From: Ruaniaceae bacterium
Lineage (GTDB): Bacteria; Actinomycetota; Actinomycetes; Actinomycetales; Actinomycetaceae
Assembly: GCA_030450655.1 (NCBI GenBank)
Contig: JAKDIE010000008.1
Location: 1 to 15,122, forward strand
Reading direction: 5' to 3'
DNA length: 15,122 bases
Both the position numbers and the translations under genes were made by a program. The notes beneath the pieces are model-generated. The model did no database searches, had not been told where the DNA came from, and saw only the letters and a program-made list of their open reading frames with translations. Of this stretch, positions 8,336 to 13,981 are shown one piece after another. Within the stretch, counting starts at the first letter, position 1; the number at the start of each line of letters is the position of its first letter.

Positions 8336-8668
8336 ATGAACACGCGCCCCCGCACTCGAGTCGACTCGGGTCCCAGCAACGCGCTACTGCGCCGAGAGAT
8401 CGGCGACGTGCTCCGCGGGATGCGTCAAGCCCAAGGTAGAACCCTCCGTGAGGTCTCCTCCGCTGCGCAGGTCTCGCTCGGCTATCTCTCCGAAGTCGAA
8501 CGCGGTCAGAAGGAAGCCTCATCCGAGTTGCTCTCGGCAATTTGTAACGCACTCAACGTTCCGCTCTCCGTCGTGTTGCGTGAGGTGGCGGATCAGGTCA
8601 GCCTCATCGAGGCGGTTCACGTACCCGATACCATCCCACCGGATCTTTATTTCGCCGCGATGCGGTGA
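8336..8668 (+). CDS. clgR: XRE-family regulator ClgR
   Basis: A 110-residue DNA-binding protein. In other actinobacteria ClgR activates clp protease and related stress genes and is itself a Clp substrate. The helix-turn-helix domain spans about residues 24-80. It contains the almost invariant block [23 protein letters not shown] and then [19 protein letters not shown], which separates ClgR from other XRE proteins. A short C-terminal tail ends YFAAMR. Possible starts are GTG 8312, ATG 8327 and ATG 8336. The last is preferred because a near-consensus -10 ends seven bases before it and family N-termini are short. Upstream GGGAGGA (8287-8293) is too far to serve any of these starts. The stop codon overlaps the next gene's GTG, so the two are likely made from one message. 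Confidence 0.9.
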   Translation: MNTRPRTRVDSGPSNALLRREIGDVLRGMRQAQGRTLREVSSAAQVSLGYLSEVERGQKEASSELLSAICNALNVPLSVVLREVADQVSLIEAVHVPDTIPPDLYFAAMR

Positions 8669-8874
8669 AGCACTCCGAACTGACGGCCGCACTGCAGGGC
8701 ACTTTCGGCCGCGACATTGGACCGTCACTCGCGCGCGATCTCGTACTCGTTGAACTCGATTCGCGCACGGTCGAGGAGGCCGTCTCCGCCGGGATCCCGC
8801 CCCAAACCGCCTGGGCTGCGCTCGCGCGCGAGATGGGCGTGCCCGAGGAGTTCCCGCACCGCCGTCGGCACTGA
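8665..8874 (+). CDS. DUF3046 family protein
   Basis: A 69-residue soluble protein of unknown function. The central [40 protein letters not shown] matches the small actinobacterial DUF3046 family, which is regularly found just before recA; the counterpart in M. tuberculosis is Rv2738c. The GTG start overlaps the clgR stop codon (GTGA) and no separate ribosome site is visible, so its translation is probably coupled to clgR. It has no membrane segment, signal peptide, cysteine pair or known catalytic motif. It is predicted to be mostly helical with an arginine/histidine-rich end (HRRRH). Its fixed position beside recA suggests a link to recombination or DNA damage, but nothing in the sequence shows this. 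Confidence 0.85.
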   Translation: MKHSELTAALQGTFGRDIGPSLARDLVLVELDSRTVEEAVSAGIPPQTAWAALAREMGVPEEFPHRRRH

Positions 8875-8911
8875 ATCTCCGCAGAGCCTTCTGGGCGTGT
8901 CATGCGCGTTC

Positions 8912-8923
8912 GAACAAACGTTC
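8912..8923. promoter_or_regulatory. LexA (SOS) box of recA
   Basis: GAAC-AAAC-GTTC is a perfect match to the Gram-positive/actinobacterial LexA site GAAC-N4-GTTC, and its flanks (TC before, GT after) extend the symmetry. It lies 174 bases before the recA ATG, between DUF3046 and recA. LexA bound here should repress recA-recX until DNA damage. The -10-like TATTAC (8925-8930) just downstream suggests the box overlaps the promoter. Confidence 0.9.
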
Positions 8924-8924
8924 G

Positions 8925-8930
8925 TATTAC
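8925..8930 (+). promoter_or_regulatory. candidate -10 element of recA
   Basis: TATTAC follows the LexA box directly and would place the start of transcription near 8937. That gives a recA leader of about 160 bases. A clear -35 is not visible. TTCGAA (8909-8914), inside the LexA box, would pair better with an element near 8932, so the exact promoter is unsettled. Confidence 0.35.
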
Positions 8931-8952
8931 TCTAGGTCCAGGTGGCGCACCG

Positions 8953-8961
8953 TTATCCACA
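8953..8961 (+). promoter_or_regulatory. DnaA-box-like 9-mer in the recA leader
   Basis: TTATCCACA is identical to the strongest consensus DnaA box of E. coli. It lies about 30 bases beyond the LexA box and is followed by a T-run (GGTTTTTGA). A single box does not make an origin, and no second box stands out nearby. It could tie recA expression to DnaA, or be chance. Confidence 0.4.
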
Positions 8962-9059
8962 GGTTTTTGAGGGTGACAGGTGCTTATGTCAGTGGTCAGG
9001 CATAGTGTCGCCTCTGTAGCGCCCGGCGAGGGCGAACAGTCAAGGACCAGCGTTGTACG

Positions 9060-9078
9060 CCAGGTGGGAGACCACCGG
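9060..9078 (+). promoter_or_regulatory. stem-loop beside the recA ribosome site
   Basis: GGTGG (9063-9067) pairs with CCACC (9072-9076) around a GAGA loop of the GNRA type. CC (9060-9061) and GG (9077-9078) can extend the stem past a bulged A. It ends five bases before the recA ribosome site GGAGAGG (9083-9089). It may shape recA leader folding or translation. Only the pairing is seen; the role is inferred. Confidence 0.4.
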
Positions 9079-9096
9079 AACCGGAGAGGTAACACT

Positions 9097-10140
9097 ATGC
9101 CGAAGCAGGTAGCTGATCGATCGAAGGCACTCGAGGCCGCGCTCGCGCAGATCGACAAGAACTTTGGAAAAGGCTCAGTCATGCGACTGGGCGATGAGAA
9201 TCGTCCAGCAGTTTCGGTGATCCCCACCGGGTCGGTAGCGTTGGACGTTGCGCTCGGCATTGGGGGTCTGCCGCGTGGCCGCGTGGTCGAGATCTACGGC
9301 CCGGAGGCCTCGGGTAAAACCACGGTTGCGTTGCATGCCGTCGCCAGTGCGCAGAAGGCCGGAGGAATCGCCGCATTCATCGATGCCGAGCACGCCCTCG
9401 ATCCCGAGTATGCGAAGCGGCTCGGTGTGGACACCGATGCGCTCCTCGTCTCGCAACCGGATACCGGTGAGCAAGCGCTGGAAATCGCGGACATGCTGAT
9501 CCGCTCAGGTGCCCTCGACATCGTGGTGATCGACTCCGTGGCGGCGCTCGTCCCAAAGGCGGAGATCGACGGCGATATGGGTGACTCCCACGTGGGTCTC
9601 CAGGCGCGATTGATGTCACAGGCTCTGCGCAAGATCACCGGCGCACTATCTGCCTCGGGGACAACCGCTATCTTCATCAACCAGCTACGAGAGAAGATCG
9701 GTGTCTTCTTCGGCTCGCCGGAGACCACCTCGGGTGGCAAGGCACTGAAGTTCTACGCGTCGGTTCGTCTCGACGTGCGCCGGATCGAGACCTTGAAGGA
9801 GGGTGCGAACGCTGTCGGTAACCGCACCCGCGTCAAGGTGGTCAAGAACAAGATGGCACCTCCCTTTAAGCAGGCGGAGTTTGACATCATCTACGGGCTG
9901 GGCATTTCGCGCGAAGGCGGCCTTCTCGACCTGGGCGTGGAGCACGGCATCGTGCGCAAGTCTGGCGCCTGGTACACCTACGAGGGGGATCAGCTAGGTC
10001 AGGGTAAGGAGAACTCCAGGGGATTCCTGAAGGACAACCCAGATCTCGCCAACGAGATTGAGGAGAGGATCCTCACCACTCTCGGTATCGGGACCGCCGA
10101 GAGCACGGGCGAACTCGCCGCCGTTCCTGACGGGCTGTGA
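9097..10140 (+). CDS. recA: recombinase RecA
   Basis: A 347-residue ATP-dependent recombinase that coats single-stranded DNA, drives strand exchange and triggers LexA self-cleavage. Walker A GPEASGKT spans 68-75. The catalytic glutamate is E98 in DAEHA, Walker B is VVIDS (143-147), and the DNA-binding L2 loop region [16 protein letters not shown] lies at 195-210. Length is normal and no intein is present, unlike some mycobacteria. The ATG at 9097 was chosen over the longer frame beginning at 8980. It has a good ribosome site (GGAGAGG, seven bases upstream) and gives the usual N-terminus MPKQ...[16 protein letters not shown]. The start at 8980 would add 39 unconserved residues and read through the leader. 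recX follows after seven bases. Confidence 0.98.
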   Translation: MPKQVADRSKALEAALAQIDKNFGKGSVMRLGDENRPAVSVIPTGSVALDVALGIGGLPRGRVVEIYGPEASGKTTVALHAVASAQKAGGIAAFIDAEHALDPEYAKRLGVDTDALLVSQPDTGEQALEIADMLIRSGALDIVVIDSVAALVPKAEIDGDMGDSHVGLQARLMSQALRKITGALSASGTTAIFINQLREKIGVFFGSPETTSGGKALKFYASVRLDVRRIETLKEGANAVGNRTRVKVVKNKMAPPFKQAEFDIIYGLGISREGGLLDLGVEHGIVRKSGAWYTYEGDQLGQGKENSRGFLKDNPDLANEIEERILTTLGIGTAESTGELAAVPDGL

Positions 10141-10147
10141 GCCGCGC

Positions 10148-10603
10148 ATGGCGTCCGAGGAGTCGGCCGCGCAAGCGATCGTCTACCGCCAGCTAGCGCA
10201 ACGTGATCGTACGCGCGCGCAACTCGCGAAGAAGCTGGCCGAGCGCGAGGTGAGCGACGAGGTTGCAGAGAGGGTACTCGATTCGTTCGAGGTTGCAGGC
10301 CTCGTTGACGATGCCCGGTACGCGCAGCGGTTCGCGGAGCTCTCGCGGCAGGAGCGCGGACTGTCACGGCGCATGATTGGGATGAAGCTCAAGGACGCGG
10401 GCGTCGCACCGGAGTTAATTGACTCCTCGCTGGACGGCTACCAGGACGAGCATGGCGTGGCGCTCGCGCTCGCAGCCCGCAAGGCAGAATCGACCGAAGG
10501 CCTCGATCGTGACGTGCGGTTTCGACGAATCTCAGGCTTTCTCGCGCGGCGCGGCTTCCCCAGCGGTGTTGTTGTGAGTGTGACTCGCGAAGTTCTTGGC
10601 TAA
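10148..10603 (+). CDS. recX: regulatory protein RecX
   Basis: A 151-residue protein that binds RecA filaments and limits their growth or activity. The three-helix repeat pattern of the family is visible: AAQAIVYRQLAQRDRTRAQLAKKLAER, then GLVDDARYAQRFAE and RRMIGMKLKDAGV, and a third repeat ending FLARRGFPSGVV. The ATG at 10148 lies seven bases after the recA stop; an open frame continues upstream inside recA but has no conservation of RecX type. It is at the short end for the family. Its TAA (10601-10603) overlaps the TAG of the convergent permease gene (10600-10602, minus strand), so the two transcripts must run into each other or end inside coding sequence. Confidence 0.93.
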   Translation: MASEESAAQAIVYRQLAQRDRTRAQLAKKLAEREVSDEVAERVLDSFEVAGLVDDARYAQRFAELSRQERGLSRRMIGMKLKDAGVAPELIDSSLDGYQDEHGVALALAARKAESTEGLDRDVRFRRISGFLARRGFPSGVVVSVTREVLG

Positions 10604-11568
10604 CGTCCTGGAGGCTCTGGCCACGATTCGTGGATACCGGGCAAGTGGTCTCCGTGCCCTTCTGGAGCCCTCTCATCCACGGGGATCGTGTGGATGATAT
10701 CGAGGCCCGGCACGAGCCCTTCATCGGCGTTCTGGAGTGCCCGAGTTGATCCGGCGGGGCGGTTGCGCACCCGCACCGAGAGGTAGCTGGCGAGAGACGT
10801 CAATGAGTAATTGATGGCGATGAAGATGACCGCCGCGACGAGCAACGCGGGCACGAGGTTCTGGAACGAGGTTCCGACCAGTCGGGCCTGCCGCAGCAGA
10901 TCGGAGTAGGTGATCAGGTAACCAAGGGCCGTGTCCTTGAGAATCACCACGAGCTGGGAGAGCATGGAGGGCATCATGGCCACGAGCGCCTGCGGCATCA
11001 AGATCGTTCGCAACACCTGTCCCGTCGTCATCCCGATCGACAGGCCCGCCTCACTTTGACCAGAGGGCAGGTTGAGGACACCCGAGCGTACGAGTTCGGC
11101 CACCACGGCGCCGTTGTACAGAGTCAGGCCACTGACCACGGCCCAGAATGGCGCGTACGTGGGCGGCATGATTCCTGACTTCGAGTACAGGAAGTAGAAG
11201 AAGATCATCATCAAGAGCACGGGTACCGCGCGGAAGAACTCGACGACGATCCCTGATACGAGGCGCACGATCTTGTTGGTGGATAGGCGGCCCATCCCGA
11301 AGAAGAGCCCAAAGAGATTCGCCGTGATGACGGAGACTGCGGCGGCCTGCAGGGTTGCGATGATGCCCGGAATTAGGAAGGTCGTCCACGTCTGGGCCTG
11401 AATGAAGGGCAGCCACTTTGCCGCAGTCAATTGGCCCTTATCGCCGAGCAGCACGAGCACCCAGGCAAGAATACCGAGCACGAAGGCGACGCCAACGATG
11501 TTGAAGATCAGGATTCTCCGGCGCGTCTTCGGGCCAGGAGCGTCGAAGAGGAGGGACGAGTTGCTCAT
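10600..11568 (-). CDS. gluD: amino-acid ABC transporter permease, GluD-like
   Basis: A 322-residue membrane subunit of a polar amino-acid importer, most like the second permease of the corynebacterial glutamate system. The N-terminus SSLLFDAPGPKTRRR and first membrane helix (about 19-41) match that subgroup. A second group of helices follows from about residue 65. The ATPase-contact EAA loop is at about 173-193 (EAGLSIGMTTGQVLRTILMPQ). Beyond the last helix (about 240-258), residues 267-322 form an unusually long hydrophilic tail rich in Pro, Gly, Glu and His. The start ATG overlaps the stop of the upstream permease (ATGA), so translation is coupled. It is the last gene of the operon and converges on recX with overlapping stop codons. 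The solute cannot be proven; glutamate or a related amino acid is likely. Confidence 0.87.
   Translation of the reverse strand: MSNSSLLFDAPGPKTRRRILIFNIVGVAFVLGILAWVLVLLGDKGQLTAAKWLPFIQAQTWTTFLIPGIIATLQAAAVSVITANLFGLFFGMGRLSTNKIVRLVSGIVVEFFRAVPVLLMMIFFYFLYSKSGIMPPTYAPFWAVVSGLTLYNGAVVAELVRSGVLNLPSGQSEAGLSIGMTTGQVLRTILMPQALVAMMPSMLSQLVVILKDTALGYLITYSDLLRQARLVGTSFQNLVPALLVAAVIFIAINYSLTSLASYLSVRVRNRPAGSTRALQNADEGLVPGLDIIHTIPVDERAPEGHGDHLPGIHESWPEPPGR
10621..10633. repeat. short inverted repeat just past recX
   Basis: CCACG-ATT-CGTGG forms a 5-bp stem 18 bases beyond the recX stop, inside the tail-coding part of gluD. It has no T-tract. It is the nearest structure that could help end recX messages, but it is weak. 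Confidence 0.25.
10673..10697. repeat. 8-bp inverted repeat in the gluD tail
   Basis: TCATCCAC (10673-10680) and GTGGATGA (10690-10697) are perfectly complementary around a 9-base loop. The repeat lies 70 bases past the recX stop and within the gluD coding tail. It lacks a T-run on either strand. It might slow or end transcripts from either side, or be chance. Confidence 0.3.
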
Positions 11569-12245
11569 CGTGCCACCCGCAGCTTCTCGCTTAGATATGT
11601 TGACAGTAGCCCCATTGGGAGGACGATTGCCACGAACCCGATGGCGAAGAGGAAGAAGATTGCCACCAAATAGTTCGAGTTGAACTCGATCATCGTATAC
11701 ATGACGGTGGACGCCTGAACCACACCGGCCGCCTGCGCCACGGTGGTGTTCTTCGTCAGCGCGATCAACGTGTTCCCGAGGGGCGCGATCGCTCCGCGGA
11801 ATGCCTGGGGCAGGATGACCAGCCCCATGGCCTGCCCAAACCCGAGGCCGATCGATCGGGCGGCTTCAGCCTGCCCGGCGGGCACGGTGTTGACGCCCGA
11901 TCTGAGCGCTTCGGCAACGAAGGCGGCGTGATAGAGCGAGAGCCCGAGGACAGCAAGGCGGAACGAATTCGTCGCCATAAAGTCCCCAGAATCCGTGCGG
12001 GCAAGGACAACGCCGAGCTGGCCCCAGAGGCCCACGGACGCGCCGAGGATGATCAGGGTCAGTGGCGTGTTGCGGAGGAGGTTGACATAGGTGGCTCCAG
12101 CCCACTGCAAGGACTTCGCCGGTGAGATTCGCATCACCACAATGATCGTGCCGATCACGAGCGATCCGATTGCGGACCAGAACGTGAGTTGAAGGGTCAC
12201 CCAGAAGGCGCCGAGCACGTCGTATTGGCTGAAAACGTCGACCAT
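11565..12245 (-). CDS. gluC: amino-acid ABC transporter permease, GluC-like
   Basis: A 226-residue membrane subunit of the same importer. Hydrophobic segments lie at about 12-38, 61-82, 95-112, 150-163 and 191-215. The EAA loop EAARSIGLGFGQAMGLVILPQ (127-147) is the contact site for the ATPase. QYDVLGAFWVTLQLTFWSA near the start is typical of His/Glu-type permeases. The frame is open back to 12293, but the ATG at 12243-12245 is preferred: it has a strong ribosome site GGGAGG (complement of 12252-12257) seven bases away, and the longer form would translate through the hairpin at 12268-12297. The stop overlaps the next gene (ATGA). It probably forms a heterodimer with the GluD-like protein. Confidence 0.9.
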   Translation of the reverse strand: MVDVFSQYDVLGAFWVTLQLTFWSAIGSLVIGTIIVVMRISPAKSLQWAGATYVNLLRNTPLTLIILGASVGLWGQLGVVLARTDSGDFMATNSFRLAVLGLSLYHAAFVAEALRSGVNTVPAGQAEAARSIGLGFGQAMGLVILPQAFRGAIAPLGNTLIALTKNTTVAQAAGVVQASTVMYTMIEFNSNYLVAIFFLFAIGFVAIVLPMGLLSTYLSEKLRVAR

Positions 12246-12267
12246 ATCAATCCTCCCTGAAGGGTCG

Positions 12268-12297
12268 AAGGGTGGGGCGGCGGACCGCCCCACCCTT
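12268..12297 (-). promoter_or_regulatory. strong intercistronic hairpin between binding-protein and permease genes
   Basis: A perfect 13-bp inverted repeat, AAGGGTGGGGCGG (12268-12280) and CCGCCCCACCCTT (12285-12297), has a 4-base loop. It starts eight bases after the gluB stop and ends ten bases before the gluC ribosome site. On the transcribed strand no U-tract follows (next bases CGACCC), so it is not a standard terminator. In comparable importers such structures protect or partly end the upstream message, so that more binding protein than permease is made. That role is inferred here. Confidence 0.8.
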
Positions 12298-12305
12298 GTC
12301 AGCGA

Positions 12306-13136
12306 TTAGCCGCAGTTCCCGCCGGGGGTCGGCGGGTTCATTGCTGCGTCGAACTGATAGTCAGCACCAGCGTTATCGGCGAGAGCCTTCTCCCACGATC
12401 CATCCTCGATCATCTCTGCGATGGCATCGTTGATTGCCTGGCACTGGTCCGAGCCCTTGGGGATTCCCACACCGTAGTTCTCCTCGGAGAAGGTGTTGCC
12501 CACAACCTTGAGCTGGCCCTGGTAGGCGGCCTGGTTGGCAAAGCCCGCGAGGATGATGTCATCCGTCGTGATGGCGTCAACAGTCTCAGCGACCAGGAAC
12601 TCCACACACTCCGAATAGGTCTGCGCTTCATAGAGTTCCACGCCCGCGGAGTGGTCATCCTTGATCCTCTGGGCCGAGGTCGAACCCGCAACAGAGCAGA
12701 GGTTCTTGCCATCGAGTGCGTCCGGGCCAGTGATCGAGGTGTCATCGGCGCGCACAAGGAGATCCTGACCCGCCACGAAGTATGGGCCACCGAAGTCGAC
12801 CTGCTCCTTGCGGGTGTCCGTGATCGAGTACGTCGCGAAGATCATGTCGACCTGCCCGTTCTCGATCATCGTCTCGCGCTGAGCGGAGACGGATTCGACG
12901 AAGGTGATGTTACCCTCCGCGTACCCGAGCTTGGCGGCCACATAGCGGGCGACATCGACGTCGAACCCGCTAAAGGAACCATCGGCCTCCTTCAGGCCAA
13001 GACCCGGTTGGTCGAACTTGATGCCGATGGTGACGGTTTCTCCCGAACCATCACCATCGTCCGTCCCCCCGCCGCCTCCGCAGGCCGAGAGGATGAGCGC
13101 AGTTGCCGCTGCTGCGGCGACCATTGCCTTCTTCAT
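12306..13136 (-). CDS. gluB: amino-acid-binding lipoprotein, GluB-like
   Basis: A 276-residue periplasmic-type binding protein anchored to the outer face of the membrane. Residues 1-19 are a lipoprotein signal with lipobox LSAC and the acylated C19, followed by a glycine-rich linker. The family-3 solute-binding fold is recognisable from DGSFSGFDVDVARYVAAKLG (53-71), MIFATYSITDTRKEQVDFGGPYF (98-120) and AITTDDIILAGFA (188-200). Four further cysteines (C147, C177, C232, C275) could form two disulfides; C275 is the penultimate residue. The sequence is closest to the glutamate-binding GluB group, so acidic amino acids are the probable ligand. The ATG has a good ribosome site AAGGAG (complement of 13143-13148) and lies 12 bases after the ATPase gene. 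A strong hairpin follows the stop. Confidence 0.92.
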   Translation of the reverse strand: MKKAMVAAAAATALILSACGGGGGTDDGDGSGETVTIGIKFDQPGLGLKEADGSFSGFDVDVARYVAAKLGYAEGNITFVESVSAQRETMIENGQVDMIFATYSITDTRKEQVDFGGPYFVAGQDLLVRADDTSITGPDALDGKNLCSVAGSTSAQRIKDDHSAGVELYEAQTYSECVEFLVAETVDAITTDDIILAGFANQAAYQGQLKVVGNTFSEENYGVGIPKGSDQCQAINDAIAEMIEDGSWEKALADNAGADYQFDAAMNPPTPGGNCG

Positions 13137-13148
13137 ATTTTTCTCCTT

Positions 13149-13895
13149 CTAATGGGTGAGCAGTTTCGACAAGAAATCTCGTGCTCGCTCAGAGCGCGGA
13201 TTTGTAAAGAACTCTTCGGGCGTTGCCTCTTCCACGATCTGCCCGTCGGACATGAAGATCACTCGGTCCGCAGCCTTGCGGGCGAAGCCCATCTCGTGGG
13301 TCACGACGATCATCGTCATCCCCTCCTTTGCGAGCCCGGTCATGACGTCGAGGACCTCATTGATCATCTCGGGGTCAAGGGCTGAGGTGGGCTCATCGAA
13401 GAGCATCACCTTCGGATTCATGGCCAAGGATCGTGCGATTGCGACGCGCTGCTGTTGGCCGCCGGAAAGCTGCGCCGGATACTTCTGTGCCTGGCTTTCG
13501 ACGCCCACGCGCTTTAGGAGCTTCGTTGCGAGCTCCTCGGCGGCCTTCTTCCCCATCTTGCGCACCTTCAGCGGGCCGAGGGTGACGTTCTCGAGGATGG
13601 TCTTGTGCGCAAAGAGGTTGAACGATTGGAAGACCATCCCGACCTCGGCACGCAGAGCCGCGAGCGCCTTGCCCTCCTCGGGGAGAACCTGACCGTCCAC
13701 GTGGATCGTGCCTTCGTCAATCGGCTCGAGGCGGTTGATCGTGCGGCAGAGGGTCGATTTCCCGGAGCCGGACGGCCCGATAACCACCACAACCTCTCCT
13801 TGTGACACCGTCAGGTTGATGTTCTGTAGCACATGAAGGTCACCAAACCACTTGTTGACACCTTCAAGGCTGACCAGGGGCTGTGTAGTTGGCAT
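13149..13895 (-). CDS. gluA: amino-acid ABC transporter ATPase, GluA-like
   Basis: A 248-residue ATPase that powers the importer from the cytoplasmic face. Walker A GPSGSGKS lies at 40-47, the Q-loop glutamine is Q90, the ABC signature LSGGQQQR spans 143-150, Walker B is VMLFDEP (D167, E168) and the switch histidine is H200. [18 protein letters not shown] is typical of polar amino-acid importer ATPases. It is the first gene of a four-gene operon (ATPase, binding protein, two permeases), the gluABCD order. The ATG at 13893-13895 has no ribosome site. A TTGCGA-N16-TAGCTT promoter would start transcription on the ATG itself, so it may be leaderless. Its specificity depends on the binding protein. 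Confidence 0.93.
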   Translation of the reverse strand: MPTTQPLVSLEGVNKWFGDLHVLQNINLTVSQGEVVVVIGPSGSGKSTLCRTINRLEPIDEGTIHVDGQVLPEEGKALAALRAEVGMVFQSFNLFAHKTILENVTLGPLKVRKMGKKAAEELATKLLKRVGVESQAQKYPAQLSGGQQQRVAIARSLAMNPKVMLFDEPTSALDPEMINEVLDVMTGLAKEGMTMIVVTHEMGFARKAADRVIFMSDGQIVEEATPEEFFTNPRSERARDFLSKLLTH

Positions 13896-13901
13896 AAAGC
13901 C

Positions 13902-13929
13902 AAGCTAACGGAGAAGAGTGATCTCGCAA
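13902..13929 (-). promoter_or_regulatory. candidate leaderless promoter of gluABCD
   Basis: On the minus strand TTGCGA (complement of 13924-13929) and TAGCTT (complement of 13902-13907) are spaced by 16 bases. The -10 ends six bases before the gluA ATG, which would make the A of the ATG the first transcribed base. The absence of a Shine-Dalgarno sequence agrees with this. Confidence 0.45.
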
Positions 13930-13938
13930 GTCGAGGAG

Positions 13939-13957
13939 GTTGCAACTGTGTAACAAC
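13939..13957. promoter_or_regulatory. palindrome in the gluA-fhs divergent region
   Basis: GTTGCAAC (13939-13946) is a perfect 8-bp palindrome, followed after a short gap by CAAC (13954-13957), which repeats its right arm. It sits upstream of the gluA -35 and about 36 bases before fhs. It could be an operator for either gene; no known regulator motif is recognised. Confidence 0.25.
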
Positions 13958-13981
13958 TCTGGTTGCTGATATGACTGAGAT

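Noticed and set aside
8953..8961. A replication origin near recA
   Set aside because: Only one DnaA box was seen, with no AT-rich unwinding stretch and no dnaA or dnaN neighbour.
8980..9096. An N-terminal extension of recA starting at GTG 8980
   Set aside because: The added 39 residues resemble no RecA. The ATG at 9097 has a good ribosome site and gives the family's usual N-terminus.
10058..10147. An extension of recX back into recA
   Set aside because: The extra 30 residues only mirror recA coding sequence in another frame; RecX similarity begins after the ATG at 10148.
12246..12293. An extension of the gluC frame to 12293
   Set aside because: It would translate through the 13-bp hairpin, and the ATG at 12245 has a strong ribosome site at the right distance.
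12268..12297. A classical rho-independent terminator after gluB
   Set aside because: The stem is strong, but no run of U follows on the transcribed strand and the operon continues into gluC ten bases later with its own ribosome site.
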